Shown here: positions 50,614 through 60,270 of the stretch, piece after piece | How positions within the stretch are numbered: the first letter of the stretch is position 1 | Layout: each line of letters begins with the position of its first letter | DNA from: JABCPE02 sp963516675 | GTDB taxonomy: Bacteria; Bacteroidota; Bacteroidia; Flavobacteriales; Weeksellaceae | DNA length: 64,000 bases | Assembly (NCBI GenBank): GCA_963516675.1 | Contig: CAUQBH010000003.1 | Coordinates: 62,001 to 126,000, forward strand | Reading direction: 5' to 3' | The notes under the pieces: generated by a model | Databases searched by the model: none | What the model saw: the letters and a program-made list of their open reading frames with translations, nothing else | Told to the model about the DNA's origin: nothing | Position numbers and translations under genes: made by a program

Positions 50614-52908
50614 ATGCTGAATTCTAAAAAACTATTGCTTACAGGAGCTCTATTTATGGGGCTATCCTCTTATGCACAAGAAGACGAAGACAATACAGAT
50701 GGTTCTAAAAAAATAGAAGCTGTAGTCATCTCTAAAAAGAAGAAAAAGTATAAAAATCCAGCTCATGAGATTTTAGCAAAACTGGTTGCAAAAAAACACA
50801 TCAACAATCCTGACAACCTAAAATCATACTTCTCTGAAAATCAGTCCCGTATGGAGATAGCATTTAGCAGTCTTGGGGATAAGTTTCAGAATACGAAGAT
50901 CTACAAGGATTTGAAAAAGGTGATGGAAGACTCCAAAGACAGCCTTGGGAATGATGTGGCGCTTCCTGTTTTTATTACAGAAAATATTTCGGATTTTTAT
51001 TATCAAAAAAGCCCTGAAAAGCGCGCCGAAATCATCAAAAAAACTAAAGTAGACGGAGTCGGAATAGAGGACAATGCTATGTTTTCCCAGCTGATGAGTT
51101 CTACTTTTATCAAATATAATTTCTACAATAATTATATTCATATTTTAGACAAAAACTTCATTTCGCCACTGAATGATAATTTCACTTCAAACTATGATTT
51201 TGAGCTGGTGGACAGAGATTTTCAAGTGAATGAAAATGGATATTATAAAATCAATTTTAAACCTAAAAGAGCCTCAGATTTGGCTTTTGAAGGGACTTTG
51301 CTGATTTCGCACAGCAACTATTCACTTTTCAGAATTACAGCGAAAATAGGTTCTGCGGCGAACCTGAACTTTATCAACAACATTGTAGTAGACCAAGAGC
51401 TTGAAGAAGTGGGCGATTCTGAAATACACATGCCTGTAAAGTCCCTCGTTACGCTGGAAACCGCGAAACTGGGCAAAAACGGAATGGCTGGGATTTTAAA
51501 ATATCATGTTTCGAGCAAAAAAATAAAAATCAACCAAGATTTTGACCAAAAAATATTCAGCAAACCCATCACTGTTCTTCCAAATGCAAACGAAAAAGAT
51601 GAGCAATACTGGGAAAAGAACAGACACGAGCCGATAACGGAAAGAGAACAAAAAGTCTATGCAATGATAGATGAAGTCAAAAATCTCCCTTCGGTGAAGT
51701 CTTATATAGATGTTTTAGAAATTATTATAAGAGGCTATTATGAGGCAGGAAAAGTAGATTTAGGACCGATACTCTACACGGCTGGATATAACGATGTGGA
51801 AGGATTCAGGCTGAGAGCAGGATTTAGAACTAATCATAAATTCAGCAAAAAATGGATTTTCAGCGGATATTTGTCTTATGGATTCAAGGACAGAGAGTTC
51901 AAATACGGCGGTGGTATAGATTACATTATTTCACGAGACCCATGGACACAGGTGGGAATTTCTGCCCTGCATGATTTAGACCAAGTGGCGCTGCAGTATG
52001 GCAACTTTTTACTTAAGAACAAAAATGCGATTTTTGATGCATTTTCTAAAAATGGTGATATGCTGATAAGAAAACCTTTCTGGAAGAATAATTATGAAAT
52101 CTATTTTCAGAGGGATTTTGTAAACTCTATCACTCAGAGATTTACCTTTAGACATTCCACCTTTGACCCATTGTTTGATTCGTCTTATATCAATTACACG
52201 GACGAGCATGGGAATGTTTTTAATAATTTCAAGACCACTGAAATGATTTCTGAAACTCAGTGGAAAATGGGAAGAAAAGCTCTGCAGTCCGATAAAAACA
52301 AGCAGGTAATAATGAATAACAATTTTACTCCTACGGTTACTTTCAGGTTTACACATGCCTTTAAAGGAATTATGGGAAGTAATTTTGAATACAATAAAAT
52401 TTATCTAAATGTCCAGCAAAAAATCCCTATGGGAATTTTGGGACAGGGGAACTATTCCCTCACAGCAGGGATTACCCCAGACCGAGTTCCTTTTCCTCTT
52501 TTAGAGAACCATTTAGGAAATGAGTTTGTTTTTTACAACAGAAATTCATTTAACATGATGCGTTTTTTTGAATTTACAAGTAACAGATTTGTTTCCCTAC
52601 AATACACCCAATATTTGGAAGGTTTGATTACCAATAGGTTACCTTTGATTAAAAAATTAAATTGGAGAAACCACCTGACTTTCAATTATTTGATAGGAGA
52701 TTTGGAGGAAAGATTCAACGCAAATGGAGCGTTAAACGGCCTAAACGGAAAGCCTTACATAGAAATTGGCTATGGTTTTTCTAATATTCTTAGGTTTTTA
52801 CGAGTGGATTTTGTTCATAGACTTACTCATTTGAACAACACCAGCTCCGTTTTTGAAACCAATCCGCCTAGATTCAGCATAAAAGTTTCGGCTCAAATAA
52901 GATTATAA
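50614..52908 (+). CDS. DUF5686-like outer-membrane protein
   Basis: 764 residues from ATG 50614 (MLNSKKLLLTGALF), a -7 box TACTTTTG is at 50585-50592. Signal peptide 1-20 ends at AQED. A lysine-rich stretch (SKKKKKYKNPAHEIL) leads to a domain with DFELVDRDF and FEGTLLISHSNYSLFRI, and the C-terminal 400 residues have alternating strands of a beta barrel. This matches DUF5686 outer-membrane proteins of flavobacteria; substrate unknown. Ends in an aromatic-poor SAQIRL. Confidence 0.8.
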   Translation: MLNSKKLLLTGALFMGLSSYAQEDEDNTDGSKKIEAVVISKKKKKYKNPAHEILAKLVAKKHINNPDNLKSYFSENQSRMEIAFSSLGDKFQNTKIYKDLKKVMEDSKDSLGNDVALPVFITENISDFYYQKSPEKRAEIIKKTKVDGVGIEDNAMFSQLMSSTFIKYNFYNNYIHILDKNFISPLNDNFTSNYDFELVDRDFQVNENGYYKINFKPKRASDLAFEGTLLISHSNYSLFRITAKIGSAANLNFINNIVVDQELEEVGDSEIHMPVKSLVTLETAKLGKNGMAGILKYHVSSKKIKINQDFDQKIFSKPITVLPNANEKDEQYWEKNRHEPITEREQKVYAMIDEVKNLPSVKSYIDVLEIIIRGYYEAGKVDLGPILYTAGYNDVEGFRLRAGFRTNHKFSKKWIFSGYLSYGFKDREFKYGGGIDYIISRDPWTQVGISALHDLDQVALQYGNFLLKNKNAIFDAFSKNGDMLIRKPFWKNNYEIYFQRDFVNSITQRFTFRHSTFDPLFDSSYINYTDEHGNVFNNFKTTEMISETQWKMGRKALQSDKNKQVIMNNNFTPTVTFRFTHAFKGIMGSNFEYNKIYLNVQQKIPMGILGQGNYSLTAGITPDRVPFPLLENHLGNEFVFYNRNSFNMMRFFEFTSNRFVSLQYTQYLEGLITNRLPLIKKLNWRNHLTFNYLIGDLEERFNANGALNGLNGKPYIEIGYGFSNILRFLRVDFVHRLTHLNNTSSVFETNPPRFSIKVSAQIRL

Positions 52909-52917
52909 TTTAAAACA

Positions 52918-53748
52918 ATGCAAAAATATCTTGAACTTAATATAAAAATAGAACCGCTCCAGCCGTGGAACGAAATCCTAATGGCGGAGCTTATAAACAT
53001 TGGTTTTGACAGCTTTACAGAAGAAAACGACGGTATTCTGGCGTATGTTCCAGAGGATTCTTTCAGCGAAGATGAACTAAAAAATCTTTGGCTACTGAGC
53101 CATGATGAGGTTAAAATTTCCTACACCATTCAGGAAATGCCGAATATCAACTGGAATGAGGAATGGGAAAAGAATTTTTCGCCCATAAATGTGGAAAACA
53201 AAGTGCTTATCCGTGCAGAATTTCACGAAAGCCAAAATACGCCGTATGAAATCATCATTCAGCCCAAAATGTCCTTCGGCACAGGGCATCACGCCACTAC
53301 TTACCTGATGATTCAGCAGATGCTGGATATGGATTTCAGTGGGAAAAAAGTGCTGGATATCGGCTGTGGAACTTCTATTTTAGCGATTTTCTCAAAGCTG
53401 AAAGGTGCAGAGGATGTTTTAGCCATTGACATTGATGAATGGGCTGTGGAAAACTCCAAAGAAAATGCGGAAAGAAACCAAATGAATTTCCGAATAGAAC
53501 AAGGAACTGCAGAGAACTTGGGCAAAGAAAATTTTGATATTATTTTAGCGAACATCAACCGAAATATTTTGATTTCGGATATTCCTACTTATGTTTCAGT
53601 TTTGAATAGCGGCGGAAAACTCCTGCTTTCGGGGCTTTGCTTCTTTGATGTCAATGACATTTTGGAAGTCTGCACAAAGCATGATTTAGTTCTAAAAAAC
53701 CAAGTCCAAAGAGAAGAATGGGTAAGCCTTCTTTTAGAAAAACCTTAA
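52918..53748 (+). CDS. prmA: Ribosomal protein L11 methyltransferase
   Basis: 276 residues. N-terminal substrate-binding domain, linker with NWNEEWEKNFSPI, then a SAM-dependent methyltransferase: FGTGHHATTYLM, motif I VLDIGCGTSILAIF, and NINRNIL as the NPP-like motif IV. It methylates L11 lysines. First gene of a probable operon with the WbqC-like and phosphodiesterase genes (spacing 10 and -8 bases). Confidence 0.95.
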   Translation: MQKYLELNIKIEPLQPWNEILMAELINIGFDSFTEENDGILAYVPEDSFSEDELKNLWLLSHDEVKISYTIQEMPNINWNEEWEKNFSPINVENKVLIRAEFHESQNTPYEIIIQPKMSFGTGHHATTYLMIQQMLDMDFSGKKVLDIGCGTSILAIFSKLKGAEDVLAIDIDEWAVENSKENAERNQMNFRIEQGTAENLGKENFDIILANINRNILISDIPTYVSVLNSGGKLLLSGLCFFDVNDILEVCTKHDLVLKNQVQREEWVSLLLEKP

Positions 53749-53758
53749 TCCAAATAAA

Positions 53759-54373
53759 ATGCAAACAGTCTTATTACCAATATTTTACCTCCCTCCTATT
53801 TCTTGGTTTTCTGAGTTTTGTAATTCGGAAAATCAGATTATTTTGGAACAAGAGGAACACTTCCCAAAGCAGACCTACCGAAATAGAGCCTGTATTTTTG
53901 GGGCAAATGGAAAACTTCCTTTAATCATCCCAATAAATCACAATGGAAAAAGGGCTTTTCGAGACATAGAAATATCATATTCGGAAAGATGGCAAGCGCT
54001 CCACTGGAAATCAATAAAAACAGCTTATCAGTCTTCTCCTTACTTTGAATTTTATGAAGACCAGCTAAGCAAAATTTATGAAAATCAACCGAAGTTTTTA
54101 ATTGATTTCAACCTAAAAAGTCTGGAAATTCTTCAAAAATTATTGAAAACTGACCAAAGTTTTTCATTAACCGAAGAATACATCAAAACGCCTTCTACAA
54201 ATGATTTTCGGGAAAGTTTTTCAGCAAAAATAAAACCTGCCTTCCAGCAGGAGGAATATTACCAAACTTTTTCTGATAAACTGGGCTTTATCAAAGATCT
54301 TTCCGTAGTAGATTTGCTCTGTAACCTCGGTCCAGAGGCTGCTTCTTACCTAAAAAATCATAGAAATGAATAA
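53759..54373 (+). CDS. WbqC-like family protein
   Basis: 204 residues: MQTVLLPIFYLPPISWFSEF, NRACIFGANGKLPLIIPIN, and the C-terminal KLGFIKDLSVVDLLCNLGPEA, which is the typical end of the WbqC family. WbqC-like proteins appear in surface polysaccharide loci, but biochemical function is not settled. It overlaps the phosphodiesterase gene by eight bases, so translation is coupled. Confidence 0.82.
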   Translation: MQTVLLPIFYLPPISWFSEFCNSENQIILEQEEHFPKQTYRNRACIFGANGKLPLIIPINHNGKRAFRDIEISYSERWQALHWKSIKTAYQSSPYFEFYEDQLSKIYENQPKFLIDFNLKSLEILQKLLKTDQSFSLTEEYIKTPSTNDFRESFSAKIKPAFQQEEYYQTFSDKLGFIKDLSVVDLLCNLGPEAASYLKNHRNE

Positions 54374-55307
54374 GAAAATTATTTTTCCGCTGGTTTTCTT
54401 GGGACAGCTGTTCGCTGCACAGAGTTTTAAAATCATTCCTTTGGGTGTTTTTGGTGGAATAGATGAAAGCAATCTCTCTTCTTATCTCATCTCTGAACCG
54501 AGCAAAGAAGCATATCTAGCTCTAGATGCTGGAACAATCCACACAGGGCTGAAAGTTTATTTACAAAAAAACAAGAAAAAAGAAAGTCCTGAGCAATTTT
54601 TGAAAGAGAAAATCAAGGGATATTTCATTTCGCATCCGCATTTTGACCATAGTTCAGGGCTGGTTATCAACTCGCCCGAAGACTCTAAAAAGAATATTTA
54701 TGCAGCAGAATTTGTGATAGAAACCCTCAAAAAACATCATTTTTCTTGGGAAGCTTGGGCTAATTTTGCCAATGAAGGCGAAAAACCTATTTTGGGAAAA
54801 TACACCTACAAAAAGCTGAACACAGATGAATGGACAAGTGTGGAAAACACTGATTTACAGCTAAAAATGTATTATCTAAGCCACACAGGGAAAAATCTAA
54901 GCTCTGCAGCGCTTATAAAAAATATTGAAAATCAATACTTTGTATATCTTGGTGATACAGGCGCAGATAGAATTGAGGGAACGGAGCAGCTTGCCGATTT
55001 GTGGAAAGCCATCGCTCCGATTATCAAAGAAAAAAGGCTGAAAGGCATCGCCATAGAATGTTCTTATAGCAACGAACAACCTGAAAACCATCTATATGGA
55101 CACCTCACTCCTCGCCTATTGACTGAGGAGATGGAGAACTTGGAGAAACTTGTCGGCGAAGAGGGGCTTAAAGGTTTAAATCTCATCATTACCCACATCA
55201 AACCTAAGAAAAACATTCATCAAAAAGTTAAAACTGAGTTAAATGTTTTGTATAAAAAAGGGATAAAAATTATCTTTGCTGAACAAGGAAAAGAAATTAA
55301 TTTATAA
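54366..55307 (+). CDS. Class II cyclic-nucleotide phosphodiesterase, exported
   Basis: 313 residues with signal peptide (1-20, ending AAQS). SHPHFDHSSG (His90, His92, Asp94, His95) and GDTGAD are the metal-binding motifs of the metallo-beta-lactamase fold, and the overall layout (FGGIDESNLSSYL, ECSYSNEQPENHLYGHL) is that of class II 3',5'-cyclic-nucleotide phosphodiesterases (CpdP/PDE1 type). It would hydrolyse cAMP in the periplasm or outside. Coupled to the upstream WbqC-like gene. Confidence 0.85.
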   Translation: MNKKIIFPLVFLGQLFAAQSFKIIPLGVFGGIDESNLSSYLISEPSKEAYLALDAGTIHTGLKVYLQKNKKKESPEQFLKEKIKGYFISHPHFDHSSGLVINSPEDSKKNIYAAEFVIETLKKHHFSWEAWANFANEGEKPILGKYTYKKLNTDEWTSVENTDLQLKMYYLSHTGKNLSSAALIKNIENQYFVYLGDTGADRIEGTEQLADLWKAIAPIIKEKRLKGIAIECSYSNEQPENHLYGHLTPRLLTEEMENLEKLVGEEGLKGLNLIITHIKPKKNIHQKVKTELNVLYKKGIKIIFAEQGKEINL

Positions 55308-55321
55308 ATAACAAATTTACA

Positions 55322-56989
55322 ATGAAAAAAGTACTCATTGCAGCGGCGTTTTTAGCGTCTTTTAGTTTTGCTTTTGCACAAGACAAAATGCAAAATAATG
55401 ATTTGAAAACTTGGTATCACAAAGATTTTTCTACTACCAATGTTTATGGTGTTAATACCAACAATGCTTACAAATTCTTAGAATCCAAAGGATTAAAGCC
55501 AAGAACTGTTGTAGTAGGTGTTTTGGACAGCGGTGTGGAAGTAGACCACCCAGGGCTGATTAACAACATGTGGAAAAACCCAAATGAAATCCCAAACAAC
55601 GGTATAGATGATGATAAAAACGGATATGTAGATGATGTCTACGGATGGAACTTCATCGGTGGAAAAACAGCTGATGTAGATGCTGATAACCTAGAAGTAA
55701 CTAGAATGGTTAAAAAATATCAGCCGATATTTGAAGGGACTGATTCTGCTAAAAACAGAGCAAATCAGGCAAAAATGCCAGAAGAATATGCTATGTACCA
55801 AAAGTCTAAAAAACTATTTGACGAAAAAGGTTCAGAAGCTAAGCAATATTATCAGTATTTTTCTGGGTTTAATAACGCTATTCCAAGTATTGTAAAAACT
55901 CTAAATGGAAAAACTTTAACTAAAGCAAATTTAGCAGCTATAAAACCTGCTTCTCAAGAAGACAGCAGAAACTTGCAGATTTTAAATTCTCTTGTTCAAG
56001 AGGCTGAAAATGTAGGAAAAACTCCAAAAGAAGTTGAAGAATTATTGAAAAAAGAGGTTGAAGGTGCTCTAAAACACTACGAATCTCAGGCTACAAAACA
56101 TTACAACCTTGATTTTGACCCAAGAAAAGAAATCGTAGGAGATAATTATGACAATTATAATGAAAAACACTACGGAAACAACCATTATGAAGGGCCTGAT
56201 GCATCTCACGGAACGCATGTTTCTGGAATCATCGCGGGACTTCCTCATGGAAATGAAGTTCAGTATGGTGTAGCTCACAAAGTGGCTAAAATCATGACTG
56301 TAAGAGCTGTTCCAGATGGAGATGAAAGAGATAAAGATGTTGCTAATGCTATCAGATACGCAGTAGATAACGGAGCTAAAATCCTTAACATGAGTTTTGG
56401 TAAGGCGGTATCTCCAGGGAAAAAACATGTTTGGGAGGCTATGAAATATGCTGAGAAAAAAGGTGTTCTTCTAGTAAAAGCAGCAGGAAATGAAAATCAA
56501 AACATCGGAGAAAATGAGTATTTTCCTACTAATTTTATGAAGCAATCAGACGAAAAACCATTCGTTAGCAATATGATAGTGGTAGGTGCTAGCACAAATA
56601 ACAACCAAAACCTAAGAGCTAGATTTTCTAACTACAATGGTAAAATGGTAGATGTTTTCGCACCAGGGCAAGAAATCTACTCTACTGTTCCAGATGCTAA
56701 ATATGAATACCTACAAGGAACTTCTATGGCATCTCCAGTGGTAGCAGGTGCGGCGGCTGTGCTTTGGGCATACATGCCAAGCCTTACTCCTCAGCAGATC
56801 AAAGAAGCATTAGTAAAAACAGTAAATAAATCTACTGTAAATGCAAATGTAGATTCTAATGCAAACTTTGACCAAATTTCAGTTGCTGGTGGAGTTATAG
56901 ACCTTTACAAAGCGGCTCAGTATGCTTATGATAATTTTTACAACAAAAAAGGTGTAAAAGCAAATAAAAAAGCAGCTAAGTCAAAATAA
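55322..56989 (+). CDS. Subtilisin-family serine protease (S8)
   Basis: 555 residues with signal peptide (1-19). Catalytic triad Asp69 (VVGVLDSGVEVDHP), His296 (SHGTHVSGII) and Ser468 (GTSMASPVVAGAAA), oxyanion Asn390. About 225 residues lie between Asp and His, longer than in subtilisin, with a helical insert at 130-265, as in many flavobacterial S8 enzymes. No C-terminal secretion domain is seen. Probably a periplasmic or cell-surface protease. Confidence 0.94.
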   Translation: MKKVLIAAAFLASFSFAFAQDKMQNNDLKTWYHKDFSTTNVYGVNTNNAYKFLESKGLKPRTVVVGVLDSGVEVDHPGLINNMWKNPNEIPNNGIDDDKNGYVDDVYGWNFIGGKTADVDADNLEVTRMVKKYQPIFEGTDSAKNRANQAKMPEEYAMYQKSKKLFDEKGSEAKQYYQYFSGFNNAIPSIVKTLNGKTLTKANLAAIKPASQEDSRNLQILNSLVQEAENVGKTPKEVEELLKKEVEGALKHYESQATKHYNLDFDPRKEIVGDNYDNYNEKHYGNNHYEGPDASHGTHVSGIIAGLPHGNEVQYGVAHKVAKIMTVRAVPDGDERDKDVANAIRYAVDNGAKILNMSFGKAVSPGKKHVWEAMKYAEKKGVLLVKAAGNENQNIGENEYFPTNFMKQSDEKPFVSNMIVVGASTNNNQNLRARFSNYNGKMVDVFAPGQEIYSTVPDAKYEYLQGTSMASPVVAGAAAVLWAYMPSLTPQQIKEALVKTVNKSTVNANVDSNANFDQISVAGGVIDLYKAAQYAYDNFYNKKGVKANKKAAKSK

Positions 56990-57000
56990 TAATTAAATAG

Positions 57001-57032
57001 AAAAACGCTTCCAAAATAGGAAGCGTTTTTTT
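57001..57032. terminator. Terminator between S8 and adhesin-like genes
   Basis: AAAAACGCTTCC (57001-57012) with GGAAGCGTTTTT (57019-57030), loop AAAATA, T-run. Works on both strands for converging genes. Confidence 0.85.
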
Positions 57033-57075
57033 ATTGTAAATAAACACCACCATTTCAGTAGTGTTATTTTGTTTT

Positions 57076-59595
57076 CTAATTAACTGGAACTGAATAGAAC
57101 CAGTTTTCATACCAAGTTGTTCCATATACCTGACTAGCAGATGTGTTATATTCAAAGGCACTTCTGATAATATTAGGAACATCACTCTGTAAATTCAGAT
57201 ACAATGTCTGATAAGAATTTGTATTATTATTATAAATAAAATTCCCTACAAATTCATAATCATGCTCTAAATATGGATGGAACATTGTGTAGATAGGTTT
57301 TTCATTAGTGTAACCATTATTTAATCCTACATCTTTCATTCCTACATAGACTCTCGTATATGCTTTTGTAGGGTGAGGCACTTGAGAACTTAATATGTGA
57401 AGTTTTACAAAAACCATATTTGTTCCAGGTTTTACAACCACAGTAGCGATTTTATTCCAACGCGAATTCCCTAATCCAACTCCTGCATTCCATGTAAATC
57501 TTCCTACAGCAGGCGCTCCTTTGAATAATTCTACATCTTTCCAAGTTCCCACACCATTAGCATCACTAGTAAGGACTCTTCCTGCTCCTTGGTTAGTATC
57601 TACTATCTTGATAGCATTTGGTCCATTAGCTACGATATGGACTTTAGAATCAGGTTTATATGTTCCTATACCTATATTAGGACTTCTGTTATGTCCATTT
57701 TTGTATCCTAAGATGATGGAATTATCTTTTCCTGTACTTGGAGTAAAGTCAGAGGCATTGATACCATTTCCTATTACTATTACATTTTCTAATTCTGCAG
57801 TATTGATAGGAGGGAAATTAGCGTTTCCTATATGTACATTATAATCACTTCTTATCCACTCTCCTGCTCCATTACCAAAAGCTATATTACTACTACCTGT
57901 GACATTGTTTTTAAGGGCGTTTACTCCTTGTGCATTGTTATGCTGACCAGTAGTATTACTGCTAAGTGCAGAAGTTCCAAGGGCTATATTGTAGTTTCCA
58001 TAAGTGTTATTCTCCAATGTTTTATACCCTAATGCTATATTATTATGAGACGCAGTAGCTTTACTTAAAGGATAATGTCCAATAGCAATATTGTTTGTCC
58101 CTGTAACATTGGCAAGTAGTGCACTGTTTCCTATACCAATATTAGAATCTCCAGAAATATTCGCAGAAAGTGAATTTGTTCCAAGTCCAATATTTAATTT
58201 ACCTGTAGTATTAGAGTTCAATACTGATATCCCCAATCCTATATTATATGCTCCTAATGTATTCCCCGAAAGTGTACCATCACCAATAGCAATATTTCTC
58301 TCTCCTGTAGTATTTAAAAGAAGAGTATTAGTACCAAAACTAATATTATTACTTCCTGTAGTATTAAATCTAAGACCATTAGAACCTATAGCTATATTAT
58401 TTACCCCTGTAGTATTTGCAAAAAGAGCAGATGTCCCCATTGCAATATTATCTTTACCTGTTGTATTAGTTCTAAGAGAGTTTGTTCCTAAAGCAATGTT
58501 ACTATTTCCAATAGTATTATTTAGTAAAGCACCTGCTCCCATACCAATGTTATCATATCCTGTTGTATTTGATAACATTACACCAGAACCTATCCCCACA
58601 TTATTATTTCCTGTTGTATTATATCTTAGGGTATTTGTTCCCACAGCTACATTACTTGCTCCTGTGGTATTTGTAGTAAGAGCACTAGCACCTACAGCGA
58701 CATTATTACTTGCTGTTGTATTGCTTACAAGTGCTCCATTTCCCAATGCTACATTATCTATTCCTGTTGTATTTTCTTTAAGAGCACCATACCCTATGGC
58801 TAGATTGTAACCTGATTGACTTTTGCTTAAAGCTTGAGATCCTATTGCAATACCATTTCCTCCTGCCATAAGGGCATCCCAACCTATAGCTATGTTACCA
58901 ACCCCTCCTGTTCCATTACGAAGTGCATTGTGTCCTATAGCAACATTAGCCGTACCTCCTTGATTAGAATATAAAGCTTCTATACCAACTGCAATATTCC
59001 ATGCTCCCCATTGATTGGAATAAAGGGCATTATTTCCCAATGCTATGTTCTGAGGTCCCACTGTATTGGTATAAAGAGCTCCCTCTCCCATTGCTATATT
59101 ATTAGAACCTCCTGTTATAGAGAATAAGGTGTTTTTTCCTATAGCAAGGTTATTTCTTCCATTACCAGCAGAAGTTCCATTTCCACCCTTACCTCCATCT
59201 TGGGTAATGTGGTGGTCATTTCCTACCAATCTAAGGTCTTGTTCTTGTATTGAACCTTCAGCTATTTTTACCCACTTGCTGTTGGTAGTACTATAGTAAT
59301 AGAAACCTTTAGAAGTTACATTAGAAGTTACTGGATTTGTAGTTCCTGAAATGTTATCTACATATACTAAAGTAGATTCCTTTAAATTAGCAGTAGCGAT
59401 GCTATTTAGTCTCGCTTTGCTTACTCTTGGAATCAAAACTCCCTCGTTTGTAGTTGCAGTTGTTGCTGCATTCGCTGCGCTGGGCTTTATATCTAGAGTA
59501 GCCTCTGGGTTACTTGTGTTTACCCCTACTTTTCCTGCTTGGGCAAAAGCCAAACTTGTTGCCAAAAGCCCTAAAAAAATAATGTTTTTTCTCAT
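57076..59595 (-). CDS. Secreted adhesin-like protein with YadA-head-type repeats
   Basis: 839 residues with signal peptide (1-19, ending AFAQ). The next part contains VGVNTSNPEATLDIKPS, typical of flavobacterial surface proteins. Residues 147-590 are about 26 units of 17 residues with consensus NIAxGxxALxxNTTG, like the head repeats of YadA adhesins (left-handed beta roll). A C-terminal domain (about 690-839) with AYTRVYVGMKD and YEFVGNFIYNNNTNSYQTL follows. No barrel anchor and no obvious type 9 sorting domain are visible. Probably surface-exposed adhesin or fibre. Confidence 0.8.
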   Translation of the reverse strand: MRKNIIFLGLLATSLAFAQAGKVGVNTSNPEATLDIKPSAANAATTATTNEGVLIPRVSKARLNSIATANLKESTLVYVDNISGTTNPVTSNVTSKGFYYYSTTNSKWVKIAEGSIQEQDLRLVGNDHHITQDGGKGGNGTSAGNGRNNLAIGKNTLFSITGGSNNIAMGEGALYTNTVGPQNIALGNNALYSNQWGAWNIAVGIEALYSNQGGTANVAIGHNALRNGTGGVGNIAIGWDALMAGGNGIAIGSQALSKSQSGYNLAIGYGALKENTTGIDNVALGNGALVSNTTASNNVAVGASALTTNTTGASNVAVGTNTLRYNTTGNNNVGIGSGVMLSNTTGYDNIGMGAGALLNNTIGNSNIALGTNSLRTNTTGKDNIAMGTSALFANTTGVNNIAIGSNGLRFNTTGSNNISFGTNTLLLNTTGERNIAIGDGTLSGNTLGAYNIGLGISVLNSNTTGKLNIGLGTNSLSANISGDSNIGIGNSALLANVTGTNNIAIGHYPLSKATASHNNIALGYKTLENNTYGNYNIALGTSALSSNTTGQHNNAQGVNALKNNVTGSSNIAFGNGAGEWIRSDYNVHIGNANFPPINTAELENVIVIGNGINASDFTPSTGKDNSIILGYKNGHNRSPNIGIGTYKPDSKVHIVANGPNAIKIVDTNQGAGRVLTSDANGVGTWKDVELFKGAPAVGRFTWNAGVGLGNSRWNKIATVVVKPGTNMVFVKLHILSSQVPHPTKAYTRVYVGMKDVGLNNGYTNEKPIYTMFHPYLEHDYEFVGNFIYNNNTNSYQTLYLNLQSDVPNIIRSAFEYNTSASQVYGTTWYENWFYSVPVN
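57826..59157 (-). repeat. About 26 tandem 51-bp coding repeats
   Basis: The 17-residue units have a period of 51 bases. The units are diverged in DNA but keep N-I/V-A-x-G-x-x-A/T-L and N-T-T-G. Some units are shortened (for example ALMAGG and ALSKSQSG). Variation in unit number between strains is expected. Confidence 0.85.
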
Positions 59596-59671
59596 ATGAT
59601 ATATAAATTTATTGATTATCCAAAGCCTAATTCTTTCTTTTCCTTTTTAAAACAAAGAAAGAATAACTTTA

Positions 59672-59679
59672 CAAAAGTA
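59672..59679 (-). promoter_or_regulatory. -7 box of adhesin-like gene
   Basis: On the minus strand TACTTTTG at 59679-59672 matches TAnnTTTG, 77 bases before the adhesin ATG. The 187 bases to the lipocalin start are otherwise AT-rich and without gene. Confidence 0.35.
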
Positions 59680-59782
59680 CTAAATAAAATATAAAAATTT
59701 CTTAAAAAACGAGATTTTCTTTTTTGTTAAAATAAATTTGTATAATTTAGCAATTATTATAAAAATTGAAATCTTAGAAATT

Positions 59783-60262
59783 ATGAAAAAGTTCTTATTA
59801 ACAGCAGGTTTGGGAGCATTATTCCTAACAGCTTGTAAATCACAAGGGTCTGCTACACAAGGAAGCCATACTTTGACTAATTATGACCTAAAAGGTGAAT
59901 GGGTAGTCTCTTCTGTAGACTATGATAAAAAATTCAAAATAAAACCTTTCCACGAAAATGTTGATGCTCAGTGCTTTGTAGGAGGAACATGGAAACTCAT
60001 TCCTAACAACTATTCTGGAAGCTATAGTTTGAATGGAAAAGGAGACTGTCCTATGGTGAGACAAGCTATCAAATTTTAAGTTACAAAAAACAAAGAATTT
60101 AGATTCAAAAAACTTCAAGATAATGTAAAGGCTAAAAAAATCACAGAAGGATATGTGCTTCAGCTGGAAAATCAGCAGAAAGACAGTTTTACCCTTACAC
60201 AGAGCGTGGCTTTTGAAGGGGAAGTTATTAAAGTATATTATCAATTTCAACGAGTAAAATAA
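59783..60262 (+). pseudogene. Lipocalin-like lipoprotein broken by in-frame TAA
   Basis: Starts at ATG 59783 with lipobox LFLTAC (Cys17). The first part has LKGEWVVSSVDYDKKFKI and GGTWKLIPNNYSGSYSL, the core of flavobacterial lipocalin-like lipoproteins. At 60077-60079 a TAA interrupts the frame, but the same frame continues without stop for 60 codons (VTKNKEFRFKKLQDNVKAKK ... FEGEVIKVYYQF) to TAA 60260-60262, encoding the missing barrel strands. The part before the stop, 98 aa, might still be made. Either a nonsense mutation, a sequencing error, or readthrough. Confidence 0.75.
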
Positions 60263-60270
60263 TTTATATT

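Noticed and set aside
58091..58810. A 239-codon frame on the + strand inside the adhesin-like gene
   Set aside because: It is a shadow of the 51-bp repeats read backwards (rows of P-V-V-L-x-x-x), has no promoter and no family.
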